Shown here: positions 23,951-36,214 of the stretch, piece after piece | Layout: each line of letters starts with the position of its first letter | Position numbering within the stretch: position 1 is the first letter of the stretch | Origin: Lineolata rhizophorae | Taxonomy: Eukaryota; Ascomycota; Dothideomycetes; Lineolatales; Lineolataceae | Length of the DNA stretch: 64,000 nucleotides | NCBI GenBank assembly: GCA_010093515.1 | Contig: MU001682.1 | Coordinates: 379,997 to 443,996 of the forward strand | Direction: 5' to 3' | Made by a program: the position numbers and the translations under genes | The notes under the pieces: model-generated | Databases searched by the model: none | What the model saw: only the letters and a program-made list of their open reading frames with translations | What the model was told of the DNA's origin: nothing

Positions 23951-25759
23951 ATGAAGCCTTTGATTTCCCTCCTCACCACCTATCTCGGTTCGGACGTCGC
24001 GTCATCGCCGCCCGGATCCCGTGCCCCGGCAGGCAAGCTGGGAGCTGTCGCCTCCGAAAGTGACATATGCAGTCGGATCGGGACGGATTTGCTTCAGGCT
24101 GGTGGAAATGCTGCCGATGCCCTTGTCGGGACGGTGTTTTGCGTTGGGGTGCTCAGTATGTACCACAGCGGGATCGGCGGCGGCGGCTTCATGGTTGTGA
24201 GGGCTCCGAACGGCAGCACGGAGGCCATCGACTTCAGAGAGGCTGCGCCGGCGGCCGCGTTCGAGGAAATGTTCGTCAACAACACGGAGGCATCCAGACT
24301 AGGCGGTCTAGCAAGGTCCGTAATCCGCCGCTACGTTGCCCGAGTTGCAGTTGGATGTCGCTTGTTGACTTGCTCGCAGTGGAGTGCCCGGAGAAGTCAA
24401 AGGCCTGGCATACTTGCACGAGAACTACGGATCGCTTCCGTGGCGCCAGGTGATGGCGCCTGCCATTGAAGTTGCCCGTTGCGGCTTCCCGGTCACCGAA
24501 GACACGGTGCGGTACATGGACGCTGCGGTTTCCGCCGGCTATGATTTTCTGGTGGAAGATCCGAATTGGGCCGTTGATTTTGCGCCGCAGGGAAGACGGG
24601 TGGAGCTCCACGAGGACATGACGCGAGAGAGATATGCCAGGACGCTTCAGCAGATCGCGGAACACGGGCCGGACACGTTCTACGCGGGAGAGATGGCAAA
24701 TGCAACGATTGCCGCCGTACAAAGTGCTAACGGGACGATGACGCTGGAAGACCTGCTGAATTACGACGTAGAAATCTACAAGTCGGTGGACATAGACTAC
24801 CGTGGTTTCAAACTCCACAGCTGTGGCGCTCCTGCCAGCGGAGCGGTTGCCCTGAGCATAATGAAGATCATCGAGGGTTATGAAGACATCGGCGATGCGG
24901 CCCAGACCAATCTAAGCACCCACAGGTTGGACGAGGCCATGAAGTTTGCTTATGCCCAGGTGAGTCTGCACCTACGTGGACGTGGCACGCATAGGAGCCC
25001 TGGCTGACGTCGGAGAAGCGCATGCAGCTGGGCGACCCGGCTTTCGTCGAGGGGATGAGCGATTATGAGGCCATGATGCTCGCGGGCGACACGGCGGCTG
25101 CAATCCGGGGCAAGATCTTGGACGACCGTACCCAGAACGCGTCCTTCTACGACCCGGACGGCTTCGGCCTCCCGGCTACACACGGGACCAGCCACGTCGT
25201 CACAGCCGATGCATCTGGGCTAGCTATCTCGCTAACTTCGACCATCAACCTGCTGTTCGGATCGACGATAATGGTTCCAGAAACGGGCATCATCATGAAC
25301 AACGAGATGAACGATTTCTCCACTCCAGGAACCGAAAATAAGTGGGCATACAAGCCCACGCCTTCTAACTACGTACGCCCGGGCAAGCGTCCCTTGTCGT
25401 CCATTGCCCCTGTCATTGTCGTCAGTCCGGACGGCTCCTTGCATTCTGTCACGGGCGCCGCTGGCGGGTCGAGAATCATTACCAGCACCGTCCAGGCGCT
25501 CATCAACCTCATCGATAGAGGTGAGTCCGCCGAAGAGGCTCTAGCTGCTCCAAGGCTACACGATCAACTACATCCCGAGGAGGTCCAGTTCGAAAACAGC
25601 TATGACCCTTCGACCGTTGCTTTCATGGCTGAGAGGGGCCACAATGTCACTTTCATATCACCGGCAACTGCCGTTCAGGCATTGCGGCGGTTACGAAACG
25701 GGACTTTTGATGCTGCTGGAGACCCTCGACAGAAGGCATCAGCTGGCTTTACGATATAG
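23951..25759 (+). CDS. Gamma-glutamyltransferase (glutathione hydrolase)
   Basis: N-terminal-nucleophile enzyme that removes the gamma-glutamyl group from glutathione. Exons 23951-24315, 24380-24959, 25019-25759; 561 residues. The precursor is autocleaved before the nucleophile threonine in HGTSHVVT (near residue 372), separating large and small subunits. Other motifs: GGNAADALV, GIGGGGFMVV, DFREAAP, GVPGEVKGLAYLHENYG, CGAPASGAVALSIM, MNNEMNDFSTPG and GAAGGSRI. The first 18 residues contain only a short hydrophobic run (LISLLTTYL), so the signal peptide is weak or an upstream exon is missing. In the second intron either AAG (25018) or GAG (25015) fits frame; the former matches relatives. It belongs to the sulfur/glutathione group of genes in this part of the window. 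Confidence 0.93.
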
Positions 25760-26184
25760 AGATCCGCCCGTTTGGGTTACCAGTTGTTCTTGTACACCTC
25801 GCCTGTCTAGGTTCGGAAGCGGGTGTCGGATTATGGTTGCTTAACTGCCTGGTAGAGTGGTCATGGGAACATGAGTCTATGAATTAGCTGTGCGATTGTT
25901 ATTGGCATGATAGCCGTACTTCACGGCCCGAATCCGTGGTTTTAACGGTTTGTTGGGTGGAACGATGGGAAGCATGCCCACCAGAAGCACCTCGCACACG
26001 TGCGGAGCTGCTAGTTCTAAAGCTAATGGTGCAATCTCACGCAGCAAGTCTCAGTATTAATCGGCACCATAATCTTGATCTCACGCCAGCAGCAGGTCGT
26101 GGTCATTCCCGCGATCCAATATTTAGAGCTAGATATACATCCGCGTGCATATAGAGAATAGAGGAAGCATATATAAGGGCAGTA
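25760..26184. other. Intergenic region between convergent genes
   Basis: Between gamma-glutamyltransferase and the serine hydrolase stops. AT-rich towards 26100-26180. No gene or RNA recognised. Confidence 0.45.
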
Positions 26185-27923
26185 CTACAGTGACGAACTG
26201 CCGCATTCTATCTTTTTGAACCAAATTTTACCTTCATACTTCGGTTCATATGCAATCCCTAGCATATCTACTTTGCCGTCGACCCCGATTTGAAACTCCG
26301 CAGGAAATACGTCCATCTTTTCAAATGCCTCCGAGGGATTCCCTTCCCATGGACGAACTCTAGCCATGAAGTAATCGGAACTAATATGTTCGAAGTCCAG
26401 AATGTGCTTCCAAGTTTTTTGGAGATTGACCGCCACCAAATGCTCCCCGGAATCTTTGTTCGAATATAGGATGTCGCGCGATACGTCTAACGTGATGTTC
26501 TGGTATCCCGGATGGTTAAAAGTCCCTGTATAACCGCTCAATTGAAGCGTTGGGGGTTTCGCATTCTCTGGCGGGGGGGCATCTGGAAAAAGTCTCTGTT
26601 TGGCGTTTCGCCATTGCCTTTCCTGATCTGCCATCTGCTGGTCAAATTTTGTAATCCAGTCAACTCTACTTCCATCAGGGCTTCCCACCAAGTCCTCCAG
26701 CATAGAATAGGCTAACACGGAGCCTGCGCGATATCCCGGCATGTCGGCATTTGCCATGACAGTCATACCCAACTTCCTGGAGGGCATGTACCACATGGTG
26801 GTTGCAAATCCAGTAACGAGGCCGTTGTGATGCAACACCTCGGCGTCGCCGTAAATACTATATCCCCACCCGAGACTGTACGAAGACATTCCCGTCCAGA
26901 GCTCTGCCCTGCCAGCGAAGGACCTAGGCGTTTTGAGGGCGTTGTAACTCTCTGTGGCCAGAAGCCGTGGATCCATGTCCATCATGGCTCGTAGATATCT
27001 TGCGTAGTCCACCACATTGCTGATGACACCCCCAGCGCCGCCGTTTGCGCTCTCGTCTAAATATTCTTGAGGAACGAATTGCCTACCGGTGTCATTCCAG
27101 TAATATCCATGTGCAAGCACGGCCTGACCAGATGCCTCCGCCTCTTGCGCGTCTCCCAAAGAGAAGAAAGTCAGCGACATTGAAAGGACATCCCAGACGC
27201 GCTCCCGCAGGAAGTAACCTAGCCAACGGCCGGTGATCGTCTCAATGATATGCTGCAGAGTGACATACATCATGTTGCAGTATTGATACTCGGTTCGAAT
27301 TTGAGCAGTCAGAGGCAGGTGGCGCAAAGATCTGACTATATCCCTAACCGTGAGGTTCGCACCGCCGTAACTAAAATCGTGTCGTGGCATTCCGGTACGG
27401 TGGGAAAGCAGGTCTTCAAACGTAGCATGCGTGGTCATATAGCTGTCGGGGAGCACAAAATCCTCGCGAATAAGGTCCGAGACCGGCGTACGGAGGCGTA
27501 GTGGGTTTGACGAGTTGGCACTATCCTCTATGAGGAGTTGAATGGCCGCGGCAACGAATGACTTCGTGGTTGATCCACCGTAGTAGAGAGTTTCAGGAGT
27601 CGCTAGCGTGCTTGGGAAAACCGCGGTGCCATATCCCTAGATTGGCCGTCAGAAGAACCTTGGGTGTCTAGTGCGATGTGAGATACTTTTGCGTAAGTGT
27701 GATCGTTGTCTACAATGGAGACTGATATCCCAGGTACATGATACCTGCCCATGGCTTCCGAGACAAGCGCCTCGAATTCGCCGTCCAGAGGCCCGTCATA
27801 CGGGTCATACCTTTCCGTGCCTGGGTCGCGTCCGTGTTGCAATGGTACTTGAACAGATGCAAAGCACAAACTGCCTAGGAAAGAAAAGGATAGAAAATGG
27901 CAGATGAGACAATCGAATAGCAT
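26185..27923 (-). CDS. Secreted-type serine hydrolase of the class C beta-lactamase/esterase family
   Basis: Exons 27923-27687 and 27636-26185 (intron 50 nt), 562 residues. The N-terminus MLFDCLICHFLSFSFLGSLC is hydrophobic with likely cleavage near residue 24, so it should be secreted or lumenal. Active-site motifs of the penicillin-binding/class C fold: S-T-T-K tetrad in GGSTTKSF (residue 101) and Y-C-N in EYQYCNMMY; a third element, H-H-N-G near VLHHNGLVTGF, stands where family members carry HxG. C-terminal 130 residues form an extra lipocalin-like beta domain (GYTGTFNHPGYQNI). Fungal relatives include esterases and secondary-metabolite hydrolases, so substrate is open. ATG 27923 is the first in frame. 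Confidence 0.88.
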
Positions 27924-28208
27924 GACTACAAAAAGACCCAAAACCCAAGTCCTACGATTCTCCCTTGCATAAGCGGATAGACTTTGTTGCTCTGAATTGA
28001 TGAGCTGTTGGGAGCCGCTAGGTCGGTCGAATGTACGCAGGAATTTGCCACGACTCGCCTACGTATGGAGCACTATAAGTTGAAAAAGCAAAGCGCATCT
28101 ATTAGTAGTACTTTTTCACCTACGCGCACACATGCTACCTACCGGTTGGTGGCGGCTATAACCCGGCTGTAGGCTTCAAACGGCCTAGACAAAATGTTCA
28201 AAAATAAA

Positions 28209-28280
28209 TGACTCCAATGGGATTCGAACCCATAATCTCTTGATCCGTAGTCAAGCGCCTTGCCATTGGGCCATGGAGCC
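28209..28280 (-). tRNA. tRNA-Arg (anticodon ACG)
   Basis: 72-nt cloverleaf read on the minus strand. Acceptor GGCTCCA pairs with TGGAGTC (one G-T), discriminator A; anticodon stem CTTGA/TCAAG encloses loop CTACGGA, giving ACG for CGU (and inosine-read CGC/CGA) arginine codons; T-arm loop TTCGAAT. No intron. A T-rich Pol III stop (TTTATTTTT on the transcribed sense) follows immediately. Confidence 0.95.
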
Positions 28281-28848
28281 TGCAAGCAATTCATAGCACG
28301 AAATGGCGCAATTTACAATATAATAGCAACAATATACTGTTGGACAAGCTCAAATAAATCCTGAGAGACGCGAGAGGAGTTAAGAGAGGAGTTAAGAGAC
28401 GCGCAAAGCGCCCACGGAACTCGCGTGACTAGAGTCCAGCACTAGATATGGGCCGCAATGTACAAAAGACACGTAAGGAGCCTCACTTGCATCAATTCTA
28501 CTTCACGCATAGAGACAGAGCCAAGATCGCGGATCAGATCCAACGAGCTGCATTTGAGTCTGGGACAGTCATCAGGTTTTGATGCGCCAGAAATATCCGT
28601 CAAGGCTCTAGTACTCTGGGCGGTTCTAACTTTGTGCATGCTAATATCACCCCAACAGGCGCTTGAGGAGTCGTAATCTCGTTTTGCAACTCAGCTCGGA
28701 TCCTGCTTACCCATGTCTGCGGGATGCGGCGAACTGTTGAACTGCTTAACCAACCCCGAGAAGACTGAAACTGAAAACAAAAATACTGCAGAATGCCACC
28801 ACGCAATACCCAAAAAATGTGTTAACAACGAAAAGCTCTTGACTCTGC
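28281..28848. other. Intergenic region between tRNA-Arg and bZIP gene
   Basis: AT-rich. A short direct repeat (AGAGAGGAGTTA around 28373-28397) is present. Nothing else recognised. Confidence 0.4.
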
Positions 28849-29877
28849 TTAACTCTTCGCGGTACTAGACTCAACCTTGACCGTCCCGACACCATCCTTC
28901 TTCTCGACCTGACTCCTTCCCTCATCCCTAGGACTCGAACCACTCAGATTGGCAACGATCGACAAATCCTTTCCGGTTGAAGTAAATTTCTTTAACAACT
29001 CCCTCACATCTCCACTAGCTGAGCCCATCTCCCGCTCGCCCTTCTCCATGATTAGACTCTTCAGCCAGCGATTCTCAGTCTCGAGTTCCTTCACCCTCCC
29101 CTCGAGCTCACCAACCCGCTCAGTCATCTTCTTTGCCCTCTGCTCGAGTTCTTGCTCGCGCTGCTTCTTCTTGATACGGAACCGAGCGGACGCAGCAGTA
29201 TTTCGCCTGCGCTTGTCTTCCTCGGCGGCGAGGCGCGCGGCTTCCTCCGATGCAATAGGGCTCGAGGCCCCTCCCGACGCTTTTGAGCTCGGGGCATCGA
29301 GTTTTCGCTTGTCTCCAGCTGTGGGAGACGGTCCGCTCGCGACGGTGGTTGGTGTTGTTGGGCTTGTGGCGGATGTGTTTAGCTGCAAAGGATACAGGGG
29401 AGATGGCTGTTGTTGTTGTTGCTGCTGTTGCTGTTTTTGTTGCTGCTGATCGCGCTCTACGTGGTTCGAAGCCTGCTCGCTCCCGATGTTGGGAAGGTCA
29501 CCGAAACCGGAGAATTGGAAGTCGTCTGACGACTCGGTGAGCAACGGAATCACGGCGAGAGACATTCCGGAATAGAGCTACCCACCATTTAGAAAATCGA
29601 CGTTCTGCTTGGCTAGATTCCTAAAAGCGGAAGCGTTCTGGCGGCGAGCCTCCTGTTCCACTACGGGATCGTAGGGAACGGGATTGGGGTGGCTGTCGAA
29701 CGGCGTTCCTAAGTTGTCCAGGTCCACGAAATCGATGTTGGTGAACTGGGCCAGATCGTTTTGGAAGAAATCCTCTTCAGCTGTAGAGGACGCCATGTCG
29801 GCGGCAGATGGGACCACGTTGAGGCTGGCGATGTACTGCGAAACGTTGGGGCCACGTCGGCCGTGGTACCCCGCCAT
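28849..29877 (-). CDS. CYS-3/MetR-type bZIP sulfur regulator
   Basis: Transcription activator that in Neurospora and Aspergillus turns on sulfur-acquisition genes when sulfur is short. Exons 29877-29586 and 29525-28849 (intron 60 nt), 322 residues. Family marks: the N-terminus GPNVSQYIASLNVVPS, the short motif VDFLN/DDFQFSGF across the splice, and the bZIP basic region DKRRRNTAASARFRIKKK (residues about 201-218) followed by a heptad zipper (ELEGRVKELETENRWLKSLI). NTAASARFRIKK is the CYS-3 signature, distinct from GCN4-like CPC1. A glutamine tract (encoded by CAG/CAA repeats) sits between the halves. The 5' portion begins at ATG 29877; the frame is open farther upstream but lacks family similarity. 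Ubiquitin-mediated control is known for the family but cannot be read here. Confidence 0.9.
29406..29449. repeat. CAA/CAG trinucleotide tract in the bZIP gene
   Basis: Imperfect TTG/CTG repeat on the plus strand, encoding a run of glutamines with one lysine on the minus strand. Likely length-variable between strains. Confidence 0.8.
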
Positions 29878-30408
29878 TCCCGGCAGCGGGACGTCGGACT
29901 GGGCAAGCTGGAGGGCACGGGGCGAGAGGGTGACGTGCTGGCGATGCTGGCACGGTGTGGTGGCGCAAAGCGAACGACTGGTCGCGGGGACGGCGGGCGC
30001 GATGCGAGATGCAGGCCGGATCGGGTTCGAATGGAGGGGAAGCGGCGGACTGTGAGGTCGCTGGATGGTGGCGGGGATGGCGCTCGGGTGATGAAGGGCT
30101 TTTGTCCCCGCGGCGCTGAATAATTCGCCTCGGCAGGGCGGGACCAAGCGCGGACTTTGTCGCGTCCGCCGGCCTCGTCGGGTCTAGCGCCGCTGCGCCA
30201 AGCCGAGGCGGGTCAAGGTATGTATGTATACTTGGCCCCACTACGTAAGCTAGCCGCACCCGGTAGTCACATGATAGCCCGGCTGATTACTAACGCCGTA
30301 CTACCCACATCCGTGATGCGTATAGCTACACCTACCGTGCGCATCTAGCATCAACGCGAACCCGTCCCCCGGAGATGCTAGAGCCCTAATCATCCCGTTG
30401 CAGCAGGC
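29878..30408. promoter_or_regulatory. Divergent promoter of the bZIP and DUF202 genes
   Basis: 531 bp, GC-rich on the left and more AT on the right. TACGTA at 30242-30247. Open frames on the left part are in-frame upstream extensions of the bZIP without family similarity and were left out. Confidence 0.45.
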
Positions 30409-31191
30409 ATGCAGGACCAGGGGCCGGCGGGCGCGTCGATTCAGCACAGGCCCGAGTCGGCCGCGACCTCCACGAGGCTGCGGCGCTCCAGCTACTCCTC
30501 GACCAGCTCCAGCTCCAGCTCCCCAACCACGTCCGCGCTAAACGATGAGCCCGCCGCGCCAGACCCGCCCGTCGCGCCCAATTCCGGCATCCGGCGGGAG
30601 CCCTCCGCTGCCTCTGCGGGAGCTCGGCCGGCCGCCAAGCCGACCCCGTGGGATCGACTCAAGCGCCAGTACGGAAGCGTGGAGTTGGACAACAAAGGAA
30701 GCGTGGCGAGAGACCACTTGGCCCTCGGTCAGTCCCACGCCTTGCCGCAATTACTGCCGCATCTCCTGCATGGGTGGTCGCGGCGACGTCCTCAGCATTC
30801 CGGCCTGTGACCAGGCCGTGCTAACCTACGTGCTTGAGCAGAGCGCACTTTTCTCGCGTGGGTCAGAACCTCAATCTCTTTCGCCAGCATTGGCGTAGCC
30901 ATTACGCAACTCTTCCGCCTGAACACAACCATTTCCAAGAACGACCCCAGCCTTGACCAGACCAAGCTTGCCTCGGTGGGCAAGCCCCTGGGTGCTACGT
31001 TTGTTGCCATCGCCGTTGCTATTCTCTTTATTGGCTTTCACCGCTATTTCGAGAGTCAGCACTACGTCATCAGGGGTAAGTTCCCCGCGAGTAGAGGCAG
31101 CATCATGCTCGTAGCTTTCGGCGCTGGTGGTTTGATCGTTGCTAGCATGGCCGTTATTTTGGCCGTGGGGGGAACGGAATTTGAAACTTGA
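30409..31191 (+). CDS. DUF202 (YidH-like) small membrane protein
   Basis: Exons 30409-30727 and 30842-31191 (intron 114 nt with GCTAAC branch), 222 residues. The N-terminal 85 residues are Ser/Pro/Ala-rich and disordered. The DUF202 domain follows: ARDHLALERTFLAWVRTS, a first membrane span (SFASIGVAITQLF), a second (ATFVAIAVAILFIGF), the FHRYFESQHYVIRGKFPASRG linker and a third span near the C-terminus. Family members are small vacuolar or plasma-membrane proteins without settled function; in yeast related sequences form part of vacuolar transporter chaperone VTC1. The domain order here is a plain stand-alone DUF202. Confidence 0.88.
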
Positions 31192-32334
31192 CGAACGCAG
31201 GTGAGCACAATGTTGCGAATGACGGCCCCTTACTGTCCAACGGAGCCATGTATATATTCGTCGTAATGCACAAACAAATGCCCAATCTTCCTAGAGATCT
31301 AAAGAGTTGCGAGCTATTCCTGCCGTGACAATGCCACTACACCCCTTCAGCTTCGAAGACCCAAGTAGTTCGCGTGGCGAAAGGGATGGGGCGTATGGAC
31401 AGACAAAGAAATATGGGCCCCCTGACGTTGACTATTTATGTTTTACTCTTCGATCCCAAGCAAACACGTAAGATCTCACTCGTATATCATTGGCTGCATG
31501 CGAGGTGTTTCATATCGCCGCGTTTAGTAATATTGATATAGTTCTCTACTTTTAAGGATTGGTAATATCTAGCACTTGAAACTATTTATCAGCTTTACAT
31601 ACCCTGCCTATACTGATATATGCAATGTGAGTTCTTAGAAATGGCAGGTCCAAAGTACAGTTACAATCACAATCTGCGCGGCCAATGTACTGATCAGAGG
31701 GGGAAAAGCTAGGTATAGAATACTGGACTTGCTCAAACCACTCGAATTTAGAAAACTCTTTCACACGCATGAGTCGTCACTTGAAACACCACTCGAATAC
31801 ACTACCGTTATGCTGGAATTCTGCCATTTGTCCCTTCTGATATTTTTTCTCGGTTGGTTTAAGAGGTGCTAGCTCTAGTCACAACTAGGCTTTTACGCAG
31901 TGTATTGGGCCTAAGAATACCAACCCTTACTCTTCTGGCGGTTTATAGACCCGGGCAATTTGAATGCTTCCTTGGGTCCACCAAAAAATACCCTATTCAC
32001 TCAAGTCACAAATCGGGGAGCTCAAGTAAGCATAGCAACTGGGCTTCCCAAGTCTGGCTTCTAGCTAGGTTATTCATTCACGGTCGACCTCACGTCTGTG
32101 AGAAATTTGGAGGCGTAAATTTGTAGCTTCCGACTGCAGTCGGTTACGGTACCTCAGCTAAATCTGTAATTCCGATCCCTGCACCAAATACCTTGTCCTC
32201 TGCGTGACACTCTCGAATCTTCGTGTTGACCTAGAAAGGCCAAGCCCCTGCCATCTGATTTGCTTGGCGTGATGACCTTGCAAAGTGTTCTCCTGTACGT
32301 TTTGAATGAACAATAGCCGTACGTTTTACGAGCC
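31192..32334. other. Intergenic region (about 1.1 kb) between convergent genes
   Basis: AT-rich with respect to its neighbours, particularly 31420-31780. I found only short frames on both strands and no tRNA-like or repeat structure. Holds the 3' ends of the DUF202 and SEN54 transcripts. Confidence 0.45.
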
Positions 32335-33778
32335 TTAGCTGCTCCGCTTCAGGATACCTCGTCGGACGCCTCTCCCGGCTCCCTTGTTGCCTCGAGAGGG
32401 CTTTCTGTCCCACAGTCGAATTGTGCTAAATCCAGCATCAGCAACACGCATGTAGCTGACAACGCCTTGGTCCACGACGGCCAAAATAACATTCCGGTAT
32501 CCTTGTTTAAGGCGCTGATACATCTGTGCCTGCGGCTGGGGAGGTATAGTTTGAGGCGTCTGATCAAGAAGGGAGACAACGGCTGACAGTTCGGGAACGT
32601 TCTGCGACCTAGCGGAAAGAACACTAACGTAGAAGTCCGGAGGCCCGGGAGCTGATTTGCGGAATGTAGGTTGGGGTTTGTAGACATAATACGTTACGGA
32701 AAGACGCTCTTCGCAATTCGTTTCAGCCTTCCGCGGACTTGCGGAGTTGGCTTGCGATGGATCGTGACTTGGAACTACTATTAAGCGGCGGTAGATATCA
32801 TCTGAGAGTGTGGTTAGTTGTAACGGAGATGCGAATTGTTGTGTCAATGTGAGAGTAATTTGCCGTACGATAGCTTCTGTAAAGACCCGGAGCCACTAGT
32901 GGCCCCGCTGCTAGAGCCTCTCCGGCTGGCCTAGTACTCCTCTCCACAGTAGCTAGGAGGAGCTGCCAAGTTGATGAAAAAAGGCTAGCTGACTGAGAAG
33001 GTTGTGGTGCCGAGCATCCTCCTAGGGGCGTCTCGAATTTGGGTCCTCCAGGAGCCTCCCAACAAGGCGCACGTAGAACAATATACCCTGCACGTTTGAG
33101 GCTAGCATACACCGTATATTTCTCAAGCGTGAGGGCACTGCCAGGAGGCACTCTCTCCGGTTGAGTGAATACTGCATATGCAGCCTGAAGAGACATTGGA
33201 ATTGTTCCATTATCTTGCGGGTCGCTTATTGAGGATTCTTCGTCGCCGATTTTGTACTCCCCCAATGGAACGGTCTCATCATCCGACGCCGAGAGATCAC
33301 TCAAGCTCTCAGACTTGCCGCCACTTGCGTGGGTGGGGTTATCACCGGAGTTGTCCTGCGGCCACCGGATGTCCAAACTTCCTCTGTCGAGTAGGAAGAG
33401 TGCCTCTTCCGGAAGCAGCCACACCTTGCCACTCCTTGTTCGTCCAACAGTTCGGAAATGCGGACCACGAATCTTCTCAACCCACGCGCCTCCTGTCTCG
33501 GCATCGAACGTAGCCCTCACGTACGTCTTATGGCTGTGCACACGTGGTGCGGAGATGGCGGCGTGCATCGCCGAACGCGATGCCGAGAGCGCATTGCTTT
33601 GGACCTGCGTTAGGTGAGGCTCAAAGTCCTTCTCGCCGCGCCTAGGTAGAGTTGCTTGAGTCGGATCCAACGAACTGGTAAGGGACGATAGGAAACGAAA
33701 ATCCTGGGTCTCATCGTCGAGATTTATGTCGCTTGCATTTGCGGCCGGGATAATAGCATCTTCATCGGCGTCGGCCAT
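32335..33778 (-). CDS. tRNA-splicing endonuclease subunit SEN54
   Basis: Structural subunit of the SEN complex that excises tRNA introns, partner of the catalytic SEN2. Exons 33778-32869 and 32801-32335 (intron 67 nt), 458 residues. N-terminal SEN54 domain is clear: ETQDFRFLSSL, LPRRGEKDFEPHLTQVQ, NALSASRSAMHAA, RGPHFRTVGR, VWLLPEEALFLLDRGSLDIRW, and LTLEKYTVYASLKRAGYIV. The second exon gives the nuclease-like C-terminal fold (YHDIYRRLIVVPSHDP ... PDFYVSVLSARSQNVPEL ... YRNVILAVVDQGVVSYMRVADAGF). Start at MADADED matches relatives; the frame remains open upstream to an in-frame ATG at 33970 but this part is unlike the family. Confidence 0.93.
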
Positions 33779-34276
33779 GATCTGGGAAGGAAAGGGTGTA
33801 GTTGAGCAATCAAGTGTAGGCGTCGGCAAGTCGCTAAGAAACGCACGCCAAGACATCGCCAACGCTACACGGTCCACGAGATAGGTACTATGCAGTACGT
33901 CCCCGACGTCTAGCCTATTCGCATACGTAGGTAATCGGCACATACTTATCTCATTCCGTGCTCGTTTCACGAGTATATGACCGCCTAAAGTGCTGTTTTC
34001 GGTACCACGCGGCTAAGAGCTTGTACGCTGGAATATTCAGTATCCACGGAGGTTGGCACACAGGAAGGAGTAGAAACATTGTCGTCTCAGAGCAATGCTA
34101 AAACAAAAATCGCTCTCTGTTTATGCTAAGTATAAAGTAAGGTACATTAAAGTTTCCAACTCGTGAATTGACTCCCCCCGTTGATATAATGATGTCGTAC
34201 AGAGGTCTAAACCCCAAAAGCTGGGGACCTGAAACGCTAGCACTTGAACCACTAGTGGCGCTTGACACATTTGGCC
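33779..34276. other. Intergenic region between SEN54 start and permease stop
   Basis: 498 bp. TACGTA at 33924-33929 may lie in the SEN54 promoter. No gene or RNA recognised. Confidence 0.4.
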
Positions 34277-36214
34277 TCACTTGGCGGGGGGTGGGGAGTC
34301 GTAATTGCTTTTGCATGACCACGGTTTGGCACCCTCCCCGTCCTTAAGGGCCTTGATAGAGGCGTATAGGCCCACGAAACACTGCCCAACGAGTGAGCCT
34401 AGCTAATAGGACTTGTCGGAAGACATACTTACTACAGCAGCACCAAATGTTAGAATAAGAAGATTAATCGTTACCAAGCCCAGTTTCTGCGCCGACTCAG
34501 TGAGCTGGCGTCGGTTCATGTGGAACCAAAGAACGCTAGGTAGACCATCTACAGAAAGCAGTCAGTGGTCAGTCGCAGATATACGATTGCATTTGCAGTG
34601 ACTTACAGCTGAACCAGCCAACGAAAAGAGCACTTATAACTGCCAGCATTAGGGAGAACGTTGGAATAGACTCTGCGATGAGCCATGCGAGTACCCATAC
34701 AACGACCAAGATTAACCACCATGGGATTAAGGCTCCCAGATTTTTGTGGTGCATTCTATGCCTACACCACCGCGTGTACGCGTACTTGCTCACCACGCTC
34801 CCATTCACAACGCCAGAGATAATGATGGTTGGCATCGCAAGCCCATAGGCTACCTTACGAACAGTTGGAGAAGCTGAACCAAGAGCTGGAGACATTACGC
34901 CCGGCCCAACGAAATGGTAGACAACCAAGCCCACGATGGCGTAGAATACGGTGCTGGTTACCTGCGTCATAAGAACGGACTTGTAGAAGTCCTTCGGCTT
35001 CTTGAGTTCGGACGCAAACCCAAAGTACGCAGCATGTCCAGCTAAACCGTTAAAAAATCCGTTAGCGACACTTATATTCAAACAGGAAAATTCGGCAATT
35101 CGAGCATACCGTAGGACACAGCAATGTTTAGAATGCTGTTCACGACCTCCACGATCGGAATACCTTGTTGAACCACTGCCTCTGTTCCCACACCTGGTCT
35201 CATGATGCCAACACCCACCATGGCAACAAGAACCGCGATGGCTACAGATGCGCAGGCTTTTGTGACGTCAGCCTAAACAGGGCGAAGATATGGGAATGAG
35301 CCGCCTTACAAAAGTATGACCACACCGATATGCCTTTTAGCGTCCTAGGGAGAGATAAGATGCCACAGATGATACACCCGGCAAACATGAAGGCGATGGT
35401 ACAAGCCGCGTGTTCGGTGAGGGCATTCATGGCGACGGAAAATGCCACAATGTGAGCCGCCATGATGAAAATGAGAAATAAGTTCTGCGATATCGCCATC
35501 ACTTCTCGCCCGAATTTGCCGGCAATCATGAACCCGCAATCAGCAAAGCTGGTTACATGTGGATGCAATAATTTGAACTGGCCAATGATGCAACTGGTAT
35601 ACATCGACATTACACCTTGGCAAAGGATACAAACCAGACCCCTATTCAGAGTGTCAGCACGGCTATATTGCACGATGAGAAGGATGTACCTACGGGAGCA
35701 AGCCAAGGCGAGCGACGGCGTGAGGGAGGGAGAGCACGCCGAGCGAAATGGTTTCGGCGATCATGACTGGGATACAGTTAGCGTTCAAGGCTCACATATG
35801 CAGATTGATCCTATTCTCGTTCTTGCCTGATCCGCAGTGCCTAGGAATGATCTTGTCAGCCAAGTATAGAATGAGTCTCGCGCTGGCTAGCTTACCACCA
35901 TGACATTGTTTTGTAGTGAACATCGGCGCCAGATTCATCGCCGAAAGGATCCTCTTCCTGAGATGACCTTGTTAGCCGCAGTCCCGGCGCATTTGGTTTC
36001 GCGAAAAGGGCCGCATTACTTCTAGAACTTCTTCACGCGATCTCAGTCTTCCGGCCGGGAGAGAGTGATCCGAGCCGCGCTCAAAATCGTTGAGGTACTC
36101 CGGAGAAGTATTTGGCGGCGATATTTGAGGCCTCGGCGCGCCATATTCCTTAGAATGGGCATGTTTCTCGTCAAGTCGTGGCGATTGGTCTGCAGCTGCG
36201 CTCGAACAGGCCAT
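34277..36214 (-). CDS. Neutral amino acid permease (mtr-like, AAAP family), nine exons
   Basis: Plasma-membrane amino acid/H+ symporter of the Aa_trans family, closest in pattern to Neurospora MTR (N system). Exons: 36214-36020, 35957-35896, 35840-35827, 35766-35694, 35641-35310, 35256-35110, 35041-34607, 34548-34433, 34381-34277; 492 residues. Order: hydrophilic N-terminus with ISPPNTSPEYLNDFE, then EEDPFGDESGADVHYKTMSWWHCGSVMIAETISLGVLSLP (given in two exons and joined at phase-consistent sites), YTSCIIGQFK, MNALTEHAACTI, SLPRTLK, AVVQQGIPIVEVVNSI, GHAAYFGFASELKKP and a final FVGLYASIKALKDGEG. About eleven membrane spans. Exon 3 is only 14 nt and is followed by a GC-AG intron (35826-35767, donor CAG|GCAAGA). 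All frames join cleanly, so the gene looks functional. Confidence 0.88.
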
